From: JAOPZW01 sp963788935
GTDB taxonomy: Bacteria > Actinomycetota > Thermoleophilia > Solirubrobacterales > Solirubrobacteraceae
DNA length: 64,000 nt
Direction of reading: 5' to 3'
Assembly (NCBI GenBank): GCA_963788935.1
Contig: CAWBIM010000006.1
Coordinates: 496,001-560,000 of the forward strand
In this document: piece after piece, positions 40,036 through 48,544 of the stretch
How positions within the stretch are numbered: position 1 is the stretch's first letter
Layout of the letters: the number at the start of each line of letters is the position of its first letter
Translations under genes and position numbers: made by a program
The notes under the pieces: model-generated
Seen by the model: only the letters and a program-made list of their open reading frames with translations
Told to the model about the DNA's origin: nothing
The model's database searches: none

Positions 40036-41042
40036 ACCTTCCGATGGCCTCGAGCCCGACCCTCCAGCCGCTGCTCTCCCTCGAGGACGTCCCGCGCCTG
40101 CAGGACGAGGTGCGCGCCCTCGCCCGCGAGCGCAACGCCGTGATCCTCGCCCACAACTACCAGCTCCCCGAGGTCCAGGACGTCGCCGACTACGTGGGCG
40201 ACTCGCTCGGCCTCAGCCAGCAGGCGGCCGCCACCGATGCCGACGTCATCGCCTTCTGCGGCGTGCACTTCATGGCCGAGACCGCCTCGATCCTCTCGCC
40301 CGAGAAGACCGTCCTGATCCCGGACCTCGACGCGGGCTGCTCGCTGGCCGACTCGATCACCCCCGACCAGCTTCGCGCGTGGCAGGCGAAGCATCCCGGC
40401 GCGATCACGGTCATGTACGTCAACACGACGGCCGAGATCAAGGCGCTGACCGACTACTGCGTGACCTCCGCGAACGCCGTCGCCGTCGTCGAGCACATCC
40501 TGCGCGAGCATGGGCCGGACACCGAGATCCTCTTCGGGCCGGACATGTTCCTCGGCGCCTACGTCGAGAAGACCATCGGCCGCCCGATGCACGTCTGGGA
40601 CGGCGAGTGCCACGTGCACGCCGGCATCCGCCCGAGCGACATCACCCGCGTTCGCGACGAGCACCCCGGGGCCGACTTCCTCATCCACCCCGAGTGCGGC
40701 TGCTCGACCTCGGTGATGGAGTACGTGGCCGCGGGCGACGTCGAGGCCGAGGGCGTCCACATGCTCTCGACCGGCGGGATGATGAAGTACGCCGCGACCG
40801 CCACGCCGGGGACGACGGCGATCATGGCGACCGAGACCGGGATGCTCCATCCGCTGCGGATGGCGGCGCCCGATGTCGACTTCATCGCCGCCAACGAGGC
40901 CGCGACGTGCCGCTTCATGAAGATGATCACCCTCCCGAAGCTGCGCGACTGCCTGCGCGACCTCTCGGGCGAGGTGCGCGTCGCGCCGGAGATCGCCGAG
41001 CGCGCCCGCATCCCGATCGAGCGCATGGTCGCGATCTTCTAG
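40032..41042 (+). CDS. nadA: Quinolinate synthase
   Basis: This 336-residue iron-sulfur enzyme condenses iminoaspartate with dihydroxyacetone phosphate. It has three repeated domains and the conserved Cys ligands in DAGCSLAD (Cys103), GECHVHAG (Cys192) and EAATCRFMKM. AHNYQLPEVQDVADYVGDSLGLSQQA is diagnostic. The start was set at ATG 40032, which overlaps the nadC stop. It is the second gene of a nadC-nadA-nudC unit. Confidence 0.95.
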   Translation: MNLPMASSPTLQPLLSLEDVPRLQDEVRALARERNAVILAHNYQLPEVQDVADYVGDSLGLSQQAAATDADVIAFCGVHFMAETASILSPEKTVLIPDLDAGCSLADSITPDQLRAWQAKHPGAITVMYVNTTAEIKALTDYCVTSANAVAVVEHILREHGPDTEILFGPDMFLGAYVEKTIGRPMHVWDGECHVHAGIRPSDITRVRDEHPGADFLIHPECGCSTSVMEYVAAGDVEAEGVHMLSTGGMMKYAATATPGTTAIMATETGMLHPLRMAAPDVDFIAANEAATCRFMKMITLPKLRDCLRDLSGEVRVAPEIAERARIPIERMVAIF

Positions 41043-41047
41043 CGCCC

Positions 41048-41944
41048 GTGACCGCGGTCAACACGTTCGCGGGCGGCGGCGGCCTGGACCGTATGGGCCC
41101 GCGCCGGACGGACGCCGCGTGGCTCGCCGCGCGGCGCGCCGATCCGGCCACGCGGGCGGTCGTCGCCACGAGCGACGGCGTTCTCGTCGAGGATGGCGGG
41201 GCGCCCGCGCTCGTCGCGCTGGGCGAGTTGCCCGACGGCCTCGACCTCGTCCTGCTCGGCGTGAACGGCGGCGGCGCGGCGATCTTCGCCGCCGACCCCG
41301 GGCCGGACGCGGGCGCGGCGCTGCGGCCGGAGGCGTCGCTCGTCGGGCTGCGCGACGTCGCCGCGATGTCCGCGCTGGCCGACGCGAACCTCCTCGCGCA
41401 CGCGAGCGGGCTGCTCAACTGGCACCGCCGGCACCGCTTCTGTGCGAACTGCGGCCACGCCACGGAGGTCGCCGAGGCCGGTTACGTGCGTGTGTGCCCG
41501 AACTGCGGCGCGCAGCACCATCCGCGCACCGACCCCGTCGTGATCACGCTCGTCCTCGACGGCGACCGCGTCCTGCTCGGCCGCAACGCGAACTGGCCCG
41601 AGAACCGGTACTCGGCGCTCGCCGGGTTCGTCGAGCCGGGGGAGAGCCTCGAGGAGGCGGTCGCCCGGGAGATCGGCGAGGAGGCCGGCGTAACCGTCTC
41701 GGAGGTCACGTACGTCTCCTCGCAGCCGTGGCCGTTCCCGGCCTCGCTGATGCTCGGCTTCGAGGCGACCTACGCCGGCGGCGACCCGCACCCGCACGAC
41801 CGCGAGTTGCAGTCGGTGCGCTGGTTCACGGCGGACGACCTGCGCCGCGCCGCCGCCGGCGAGGGGGATATCCAGATCCCGCCGCCGCTGGCGATCGCAC
41901 GACGGCTGATGGACGGCTGGTTGGCGCGCCGGCCCGCGGCCTAG
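41048..41944 (+). CDS. nudC: NAD pyrophosphatase / NAD-cap decapping Nudix enzyme
   Basis: This 298-residue protein starts at GTG 41048, six nt after nadA. It has a four-Cys zinc ribbon (CANCGHATEVAEAGYVRVCPNCG), the HHPRTDPVVI motif and the Nudix box GFVEPGESLEEAVAREIGEEAGV. NudC-specific SQPWPFPASLMLGF is also present. It splits NADH into NMNH and AMP and removes NAD caps from RNA. Its place after nadC-nadA links NAD synthesis and turnover. The stop overlaps the convergent sigma-factor frame. Confidence 0.94.
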   Translation: MTAVNTFAGGGGLDRMGPRRTDAAWLAARRADPATRAVVATSDGVLVEDGGAPALVALGELPDGLDLVLLGVNGGGAAIFAADPGPDAGAALRPEASLVGLRDVAAMSALADANLLAHASGLLNWHRRHRFCANCGHATEVAEAGYVRVCPNCGAQHHPRTDPVVITLVLDGDRVLLGRNANWPENRYSALAGFVEPGESLEEAVAREIGEEAGVTVSEVTYVSSQPWPFPASLMLGFEATYAGGDPHPHDRELQSVRWFTADDLRRAAAGEGDIQIPPPLAIARRLMDGWLARRPAA

Positions 41945-41950
41945 CGGCGA

Positions 41951-43518
41951 TCAGCCGCCGCTGCCGCCGCCCTCACCGCCGCCGCTCGGCGCGGTCCGCG
42001 CCTCGCCGGTCGTCTCGGTCGGGGTCGTCGGCGTGGTGGGCGTCGTCGCGGGCGTGGTCGCCTCGCCGCTGCCGTTCTCGGGCGTCGGCGGGCGCCGGCG
42101 CGGGCGCGGGCTGCGTCCTCGCTGCCGCTGCCGCTCCCGCCGCTCCCGCCGGTGTGGCGCTTGGGGGCGGTCTTCTTCTTGACGTGGGTCGCGCGCGGCT
42201 TGCGGGCCGCGGACTTGCCGTGGCCGCCGCTGCCCGACGAGGACCGGCCGGAGGACGAACCGGACGAGCTCGAGCCCGAGCCGCCCGATCCGCTCGACCC
42301 GGACCCGCCGCTCGACCCGGAGCCGCCGCTCGACCCGGAGCCGCTGCTCGACCCGGAGCCGCTGCTCGACCCGGAGCCGCCGCTCGACCCGGACCCGCTG
42401 CTCGAATCGCTCGACCCGCTCGAACCGCTGCCCGAGCCGCCGTGCCCGCCGCCGGAGCCGTCGCTCTCGCCGCTGCGCCCGGAGCCGCTCGACCCGCGGG
42501 TGCTCCCGGAGCCCGAGCCGCTGCCGCCGTGGTCGTCGTTCTTGCCGCTCCCGCCGTGGCCGTGGCCGGAGCGCGAGCCCGACGAGCCATGGCCGCTGTT
42601 GCTCCCCCGCCGGTGCTGTGACCGGCCGGACGTCGTGCCCGAGACGCGCCGGGTCGGCTGGGCCGCGGGGGCGACCACCGCGGCGGCCGGGGTCGCGGCG
42701 GCGCTCGCCGGCGACGCCGCCGGCGCCTTCGGTGTCGCGACCTTCGCCTCGGAGGTCACCGGCTTCTCGGCCGGACGGACGACGTGGGCGATCTCGGGGC
42801 CGCCCGTGACGAGTGCGCCGGTCGCGAGGACGGCCGCGGCGCCCGCCTTGAGCGACAGGGACGCGGCACCCGCGCCGCCGGCGCCGGCGGCCACCTCGGC
42901 GACACGCCCGACCGTCGAGTCGCCCGCGGAGACCATCAGGGCGTGCAGCAGCGGCAGCGGGGTGACCGCCGTGACCCCGCCGCGCAACGTCGTGCGGGCG
43001 CGGTGGACGAGCTGGCGGACGGCGCCGTCCGTGAGCCCGAGCTCCTCGGCGACCTCGGAGTGGGCGCGGCCGTCGACCGCGACGGCCAGCAGCGCGGCGC
43101 GCTGGCGCGAGGGCAGTGCGGCGATGCTCGTGAGCGCGCGGTGCATCTCGTCGCGGCGCTCGAGCTCGGCCGCCGGCTCGGTGGCGAACCCGCCGACCGA
43201 CTCCGGCACCTCCTCCATCGCCTCGCCGACCTTCTTGAGCGCGTTGATCGCCGCGTTGTGGGCGATCCGGTACAGCCACGGGCGCAGCTCGCGCACCTCG
43301 GTGCCGGTGCGCAGCGAGGACCAGGCGTTGATGAACGTCGCCTGGACGACGTCCTCGGCGAGCGTGTCCGACAGCAGCCGGCGCAGGTAACGCTGGAGCG
43401 GGCGCCGGTAGCGCTCGACGATCGCCTCGAAGGCCCGGTCGTGACCGGACGCGGCGAGCTCGACGAGGCGCTCGTCGGTCTGCCCGCGGAGCAGCGTGGA
43501 TGACATCAGCGGCGTCAT
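41951..43518 (-). CDS. ECF sigma factor with membrane segment and Ser/Gly-rich tail, frameshifted tail
   Basis: Sigma-70 region 2 (about residues 25-95, FEAIVERYRRPLQRYL ... ATFINAWSSL ... LYRIAHNAAIN) and region 4 (about 125-178, LPSRQRAALLAVAVDG, HSEVAEELGLTDGAVRQLVHRAR) are intact. A hydrophobic stretch (about 220-240) follows, then Pro/Ala and a very long Ser/Gly-rich region with a basic patch (KPRATHVKKKTAPKR). The frame opened at ATG 43518 closes at 41941. The glycine-rich end is more natural in the neighbouring frame, ending at 41951, so a shift near 42095 is likely. The tail would be extracytoplasmic if the segment spans the membrane. Confidence 0.8.
42293..42418. repeat. 18-bp tandem repeat within the sigma-factor tail
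   Basis: Seven copies of an 18-bp unit of the form CTCGACCCGGAGCCGCTG begin at 42293, 42311, 42329, 42347, 42365, 42383 and 42401. On the minus strand they encode GSSG-type hexapeptides of the Ser/Gly tail. Copy number is likely to vary between strains. Confidence 0.8.
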
Positions 43519-43592
43519 GGCGACGAACCCTGGGACAACCGTAGCGGCCGGACGTCACGCCGCGAATCGACGATCCGTCGTCGACCCGAGGG

Positions 43593-43952
43593 TCAGACGA
43601 GCTCGATGCCGCGCTCGACCGCGTTGCGGACGGCGGGGAGGACGTCGCGCTTGCGCTCGAACTCGCCCGGCGTGTAGCAGTGCACGTCGGCGGGATCGCC
43701 CATCTCCGAGGCGTCCCACAGGCTGCCGGCCTGGTAGACGCGCTCGAGCCACGGCACGCCGTCGAAGAACTCCGACACGAGCACCACGACGAATTCCGCG
43801 CCGCGCTCGCGCTGCGAGCCCATGCCGCGGTCGTCGTCGACGCGCGCGCCGCCCAGGATCGCGCGCTGCAGCGGCCATCGGTCGCTCACGCGCTGGACGT
43901 ACCGGTCGGCCTCGCGGCGGTTGACGGGTTCGACGGCCAGGATCATCGGCAT
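43593..43952 (-). CDS. Nucleotidyltransferase-like small conserved protein
   Basis: This 119-residue frame starts at ATG 43952 or 43946. It has VSDRWPLQRAILGGARVDDDRGMGSQ, EFVVVLVSEFFDGVPWLERVYQAGSLWDASEMGDPADVHCYTPGEFERK and a C-terminal helix. The second half matches the end of minimal nucleotidyltransferase-fold proteins (DVHCYTPGEFERK). The usual GSxxxG...DxD metal motif is not clearly kept, so it may be a non-catalytic member. It lies between the sigma factor and the M16 protease. Confidence 0.65.
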   Translation of the reverse strand: MPMILAVEPVNRREADRYVQRVSDRWPLQRAILGGARVDDDRGMGSQRERGAEFVVVLVSEFFDGVPWLERVYQAGSLWDASEMGDPADVHCYTPGEFERKRDVLPAVRNAVERGIELV

Positions 43953-44014
43953 CACCGAACGCGATTGTTCCTCACGCGCGCGCCCGCGTGAAGGCGGTTT
44001 ACCGCACGTTGACG

Positions 44015-44035
44015 CCGACCTTGGTCCCAGGTCGG
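44015..44035 (-). terminator. Hairpin after the M16 protease gene
   Basis: A 7-bp stem CCGACCT/AGGTCGG with a 7-nt loop lies seven nt past the stop of the minus-strand M16 gene. There is no T-run. It is a weak terminator candidate. Confidence 0.35.
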
Positions 44036-44041
44036 ACAGGC

Positions 44042-45292
44042 CTAGAAGTCTGAGGCCTCGTGCGGACCCACGCAGGCGACGGCGACCGAGTCGGGGTCGA
44101 CCGAGCGGGCGGCCGTGGCGACCTCGTCCAGCGTGACCTCGTCGAGCAGCGTGATCGCGCTGTCGGGGTCGATGTCCTCGCCGAACACGATCGTCTGGTT
44201 CGCCGCGTAGCGGGCCACCGCGTTCGTGTTCTCGAACGCGAGCACGCGCCGGCCCGCGGCGTACGCGCGGGCGCGCTCGACCTCCTCGGCGGTCGGCCCG
44301 TCGGCGTGCAGCTCGGCGACGATCGCGCGCATCCGCGTGTAGGCCTCGATGCACTTGCCCGACTCGAGCCCGGCGCCGAGCTGCAGCGACGGGATGTCGG
44401 CGTAGCTGTGGTCGGCGGCCCAGACCGAGTAGCACAGGCCGCGCTGCTCGCGGATCTCGTCGAAGAGGCGCGAGCCCATCGAGCCGCCCAGCAGGGTCGA
44501 GTAGATCGTGAACGCGGCGCGCGCCTTCGGGTCGCGGACGTCGACGTCCGGGCGGTAGCTCATGCGCAGGTGCGACTGGTTCGTCTCGCGTTGCTCGACG
44601 AGCCGGCCGTTCTGATGCGGCGGGGCGGGGTCGTAGGGCTCGGGCGCGGGCAGGGCCGGGAAGCGGCCGAAGCGCTCGGCCACCGCGCCGTTCTCGGAGA
44701 CGTGCTCGAGGTTGCCGACGATGAACGCGCCGCCGCGCTCGCCCGCCCAGCGCCGCTCGCGGAAGGCGACGATGCCCTCGCGCGTGAAGGTCCGCAGGTG
44801 GTCCTCCGGGCCGAGGACGGTGCGCCCGAGCGGATGGTCGCCGAACGCCGCGCGATCGATGACCTCCTCGGCCACCGCCGACGGCTGATCCTTGTAGCGC
44901 TGGATCTCCTGGATCACGACGCCGCGCTCGCGGTCGAGCTCGCCCGCGTCGATCTTCGGCCGGCCGACGAAGTCCGTCAGCAGATCGATCGCGTCCATCG
45001 CCGCCTGGGCGCGGACCGTGATGTGGAAGGCGACGAGGTCGTGGCTCGTGTAGGCGTTCAGCACGCCGCCCATCCGCTCGGCCGTCTCGTTGACCTTGCG
45101 GTAGTCGTCGTAGAGCTCGCCGCCCTTGAAGACGAGATGCTCGAGGAAATGGGCCATCCCGTTCTCGTCCGGGCGCTCGGTGCGCGCGCCGGCGTCGAAC
45201 GCGACGAGGATCGTCGTGGCGCGTGTCCCCTCGAGGGCGACGCGGTGGATCGGGAGCCCGTTGGGGGCGGTGGAAGAGGTGATCTGCGGCAT
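44042..45292 (-). CDS. M16 family zinc protease (processing-peptidase type)
   Basis: This 416-residue inverzincin has the zinc motif HFLEH at residues 48-52 with a distal Glu in RERGVVIQEIQRYKD. The second half has the conserved LLGGSMGSRLFDEIREQRGLCYSVWA. It resembles bacterial PqqL/YmxG-like processing peptidases of about 420 residues. No signal peptide is seen. TATCGT on the minus strand (45306-45301) is eight nt before the ATG. Confidence 0.93.
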   Translation of the reverse strand: MPQITSSTAPNGLPIHRVALEGTRATTILVAFDAGARTERPDENGMAHFLEHLVFKGGELYDDYRKVNETAERMGGVLNAYTSHDLVAFHITVRAQAAMDAIDLLTDFVGRPKIDAGELDRERGVVIQEIQRYKDQPSAVAEEVIDRAAFGDHPLGRTVLGPEDHLRTFTREGIVAFRERRWAGERGGAFIVGNLEHVSENGAVAERFGRFPALPAPEPYDPAPPHQNGRLVEQRETNQSHLRMSYRPDVDVRDPKARAAFTIYSTLLGGSMGSRLFDEIREQRGLCYSVWAADHSYADIPSLQLGAGLESGKCIEAYTRMRAIVAELHADGPTAEEVERARAYAAGRRVLAFENTNAVARYAANQTIVFGEDIDPDSAITLLDEVTLDEVATAARSVDPDSVAVACVGPHEASDF

Positions 45293-45300
45293 CGCGAATG

Positions 45301-45306
45301 ACGATA
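45301..45306 (-). promoter_or_regulatory. -10 box of the M16 protease gene
   Basis: TATCGT on the minus strand, then CATTCGCG and ATG 45292. The eight-nt spacing implies a leaderless or near-leaderless transcript. Confidence 0.4.
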
Positions 45307-45381
45307 GCGCTCGCTGCAAAAGGGGTTGCAGGGACGGGGGAGCGGCAGGGAACAGCCGCGAATCCGGCTAAGTTGCAGGGG

Positions 45382-46362
45382 ATGGCGACGACCGAGGCCG
45401 ACATGCGGGCGCGCACCGCCGGGCCCACGCGGGCCCAGCCGCCGCGCCCGGTGGTGATCGAGTTCAACCGCGTCACGAAGACGTACCCGAGCGGTGACGT
45501 CGGCGTGGACGACGTCTCGTTCAGCGTCCGCCGCGGCGAATTCGTCTTCCTCGTGGGCTCGACCGGCAGCGGCAAGTCGACGCTGATGCGGCTGCTCATC
45601 AAGGAGCTCGACCCGACCTCGGGGACGATCCGCGTCGCCGGCCGCTCGCTCGCCGACATCACGCGGGCCAAGACGCCGTACTACCGCCGCAACCTCGGCG
45701 TCGTCTTCCAGGACTTCAAGCTGCTGCCCAACCGGACCGTGCACGACAACGTCGCCTACGCGCTGCAGGTCACCGGCGGCACGCGCAAGGAGGTGCGGGC
45801 GAAGGTCCCCGACATCCTGCGCTTGACCGGCCTGTCGCTGAAGCTCCACAGCTACCCCGACCAGCTGTCCGGCGGCGAGCAGCAGCGCGTCTCGATCGCG
45901 CGCGCGTTCGTCAACCACCCGCCGCTGCTGCTGGCCGACGAGCCGACGGGCAACCTCGACCCCGAGACGTCCATCGGGATCATGCAGCTGCTGTACCGGA
46001 TCAACCTCACCGGGACGACGGTCGTCGTCGCCACCCACGACCACGCGATGGTCGACCGGATGCGCCGCCGGGTCGTCGAGTTGAGCCACGGCAAGATCAT
46101 TCGCGACGAGGTCGGCGGCCAGTACGCGCCGCGCGACATGTCCACCGCCGAGTTCGGCGCGCTCCTGCGCGAGCCCGCGCCCGAGCCGCACCGCGTCGGC
46201 GGGCGGCTGTTCACGTCCGAGCCGGATCCCCCGGTCGCGGCGGCGGAGGAGCCCGAGGCGCCGGCGGCGCCGCGGCGGTTCGCGGCGCGGCCCGCGCGCC
46301 GGGAGCCGGAGCCCGAGGACCTGTTCGACGACGCGTTCACCGACGACGTGTTCAGCGACTGA
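45382..46362 (+). CDS. ftsE: Cell division ATP-binding protein FtsE
   Basis: This 326-residue ABC ATPase partners FtsX to control septal peptidoglycan hydrolysis. It has Walker A GSTGSGKST, the Q-loop VFQDFKLL, the signature LSGGEQQRVSIARA, Walker B LLLADEPTGNLD and His-switch VVATHDH. The usual length is about 225-230; about 70 extra C-terminal residues here are Glu/Pro/Ala-rich and end in an acidic segment. TAAGTT lies seven nt before ATG 45382. The stop overlaps the ftsX start by one base. Confidence 0.96.
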   Translation: MATTEADMRARTAGPTRAQPPRPVVIEFNRVTKTYPSGDVGVDDVSFSVRRGEFVFLVGSTGSGKSTLMRLLIKELDPTSGTIRVAGRSLADITRAKTPYYRRNLGVVFQDFKLLPNRTVHDNVAYALQVTGGTRKEVRAKVPDILRLTGLSLKLHSYPDQLSGGEQQRVSIARAFVNHPPLLLADEPTGNLDPETSIGIMQLLYRINLTGTTVVVATHDHAMVDRMRRRVVELSHGKIIRDEVGGQYAPRDMSTAEFGALLREPAPEPHRVGGRLFTSEPDPPVAAAEEPEAPAAPRRFAARPARREPEPEDLFDDAFTDDVFSD

Positions 46363-47258
46363 TGCGCGTCGGGTTCTTCCTCCGCGAGGCGCTGCGCTCC
46401 ATGTCGCGCAACGCCGTCCCGTCCTTCGCCGCGATGGCCTCGGTGCTCGTGACGGTGCTCGTGCTCGGGATGTTCATCCCCGTCGTGCAGGCGACGACCG
46501 GCGCGGCCAACGACGTCCGCGGCCGCGTGCTCGTGAACGTCTACCTCAAGACGAACGCCAAGCACGGCGACGTCGACCGCGTCCGCGGGCTGCTGCAGGA
46601 CAAGGTCGCGCACGTCGGCTCCGTGCAGTACGTGTCGCGGGCCCAGGCGCTCGCCGAGCAGAAGCGGCGCTACCCCGAGGCCTACGACCTGCTCGGCTCG
46701 AACCCGCTGCCGGACACGTTCCGGGTCACGCCCGACAAGCCCGACAACGCGCTCGCGCTGCGCGACGCGCTCGCCCCGTCCGCGCCGGGCGGCGGCCGCA
46801 CGACGATCGACCCGTCGATCGACTCGGTCAAGAACTCCAAGGACGACACGCAGAAGATCCTCGTCGCGACGCGGGTCGTGAAGCTCACGACCGGCCTGCT
46901 GACGCTGCTGCTCGTCGTCGCCTCCGTGCTGCTCGTCTCGAACACGATCCGCCTCTCGCTCTTCTCCCGCCGCCGCGAGGTCGAGGTCATGAAGCTCGTC
47001 GGCGCGACCGACTGGTTCATCCGCTGGCCGTTCGTGATCGAGGGCGTGATCCTCGGCGCGCTCGGCGGCCTGCTCGCGATCCTCCTCCTGCTGGTGGGCA
47101 AGATCGCCCTCCTGGACCCCCTGACGGAGCAGTTCTCCCTGCTCGCCGCGCCGGACACCATCCACTTCGGGGTGCTGGTGGCGATCCTGCTGCTCGCCTC
47201 GGTCGGCGTGAGCGCGACCGGGTCGGGGTTGTCGCTGCGGCGGTTCCTGCGGGTGTAG
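46362..47258 (+). CDS. ftsX: Cell division membrane protein FtsX
   Basis: This 298-residue protein has four membrane helices, with a large extracytoplasmic loop after the first (residues about 45-170) that activates cell-wall hydrolases. It has RRREVEVMKLVGATDWFIRWPFVIEG, the FtsX signature, and a final ALRRFLRV-like cytoplasmic end. ATG 46362 shares its A with the ftsE stop (TGATG), the normal coupled arrangement. Confidence 0.95.
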   Translation: MRVGFFLREALRSMSRNAVPSFAAMASVLVTVLVLGMFIPVVQATTGAANDVRGRVLVNVYLKTNAKHGDVDRVRGLLQDKVAHVGSVQYVSRAQALAEQKRRYPEAYDLLGSNPLPDTFRVTPDKPDNALALRDALAPSAPGGGRTTIDPSIDSVKNSKDDTQKILVATRVVKLTTGLLTLLLVVASVLLVSNTIRLSLFSRRREVEVMKLVGATDWFIRWPFVIEGVILGALGGLLAILLLLVGKIALLDPLTEQFSLLAAPDTIHFGVLVAILLLASVGVSATGSGLSLRRFLRV

Positions 47259-47332
47259 CGCTCCGGTGGCGCGGTTCCGGTCCGCCGCCCCACTGACGGG
47301 AATCTGACGCCCGCTCCGTACCCTTCGTCCGC

Positions 47333-48544
47333 GTGGCTCACCGCCGCCCCTTCCGACGCCTGCCCGCAGCGCTCGCCGCGCTCATGGTCGTATTGCTCGT
47401 GTTCGGGATCTGGGTCGGCGGGCGCCATCCGGGGTGGCTGCCCGGGTTCGTCCGCGGGCCGCTCGTCGGGGATACGCACTCGGCGGTCGTCAAGGAGGCG
47501 ATCGACCGTGTCCACGACACCTACTACCGCGAGATCCCGGAGGACCAGCTCGCCGACGACGCGATCGACGGCATGGTCAAGCGGCTCGACGACCGCTTCT
47601 CCAACTACTTCTCGCCCGCGGAGTACAAGCGCTTCAAGGAGTCCCAGCACAGCGAGTTCTCCGGCATCGGCCTGGCCGTGAGCCAGGACTCGCGCGGCCT
47701 GCGGGTCGAGACGGTCTACGACGGCTCGCCGGCCGAGCGCGCCGGGATCCGCAAGGGCGACATCATCGTCCGCGCCGCAGGCCGCGACCTGAAGGGCCGC
47801 AACTCCGACGAGTCGGTCTCCTTCATCAAGGGCCCGCCCGGGTCGCAGGTCAGGATCACCTGGCGGCGGGACGGCAAGTCCTTCACGAAGACGATCACCC
47901 GCACCACGGTCTCCGTGCCGGTCGTCGCGTCGAAGATGGCGCGGGCCGGCGCGTGCAAGGCCGGGATCGTGCGCCTCGCGCAGTTCAGCTCGGGCGCGCA
48001 CTCGGAGCTCTACGCCGCGTTCAAGCGCCAGAAGAAGCGCGGCGCGAAGGTCTTCGTGCTCGATCTGCGCGGCAACGGCGGCGGCCTCGTCTCCGAGGCG
48101 CAGCTCATCGCGAGCGCGTTCCTGCGCAGCGGCAAGATCGTCACGACGAAGGGGCGCGCCGTCCCCGAGCGCACCCTGACCGCGACCGGCGACCCCGTGA
48201 TCCCGACCCAGCCCGTCGTCGTGCTCGTCGACAAGGGGACGGCGTCGGCGTCCGAGATCGTCACCGGCGCGCTGCAGGACCGCCACCGGGCGAAGGTCGT
48301 GGGGACCCAGACGTTCGGCAAGGGCGTCTTCCAGGAGGTCATCGAGCTCTCCAACGGCGGCGCCCTCGACATCACCGCGGGCCAGTACTTCACGCCGAGC
48401 GGGCGCAACCTCGGCGGGAAGGGCGTCTCGACCGGATCTGGTATCCAGCCGGACGTGAAGGCGTCAGACGACCCCAAGACGAAAAACCGCGACGAGGCCG
48501 AGGAGCGCGCGCTGAGCGTCCTCGCATCTTCGTGCCGCGGGTAG
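47333..48544 (+). CDS. ctpA: S41 C-terminal processing protease
   Basis: This 403-residue periplasmic-side serine protease has an N-terminal membrane anchor (ALAALMVVLLVFGIWVGG) and a PDZ domain (about 105-185, GIGLAVSQDSRGLRVETVYDGSPAERAGIRKGDII). The peptidase core has DLRGNGGG, the catalytic Ser in KGTASASEIV and the Lys in GTQTFGKGVFQ. It starts at GTG 47333 after a TACCCT box. It follows ftsEX, as in many Gram-positive genomes, and probably trims envelope proteins. Confidence 0.94.
   Translation: MAHRRPFRRLPAALAALMVVLLVFGIWVGGRHPGWLPGFVRGPLVGDTHSAVVKEAIDRVHDTYYREIPEDQLADDAIDGMVKRLDDRFSNYFSPAEYKRFKESQHSEFSGIGLAVSQDSRGLRVETVYDGSPAERAGIRKGDIIVRAAGRDLKGRNSDESVSFIKGPPGSQVRITWRRDGKSFTKTITRTTVSVPVVASKMARAGACKAGIVRLAQFSSGAHSELYAAFKRQKKRGAKVFVLDLRGNGGGLVSEAQLIASAFLRSGKIVTTKGRAVPERTLTATGDPVIPTQPVVVLVDKGTASASEIVTGALQDRHRAKVVGTQTFGKGVFQEVIELSNGGALDITAGQYFTPSGRNLGGKGVSTGSGIQPDVKASDDPKTKNRDEAEERALSVLASSCRG

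Noticed and set aside
42293..42418. CRISPR-like or regulatory repeat array
   Set aside because: The 18-bp units are contiguous without spacers and encode the Ser/Gly tail of the sigma factor.
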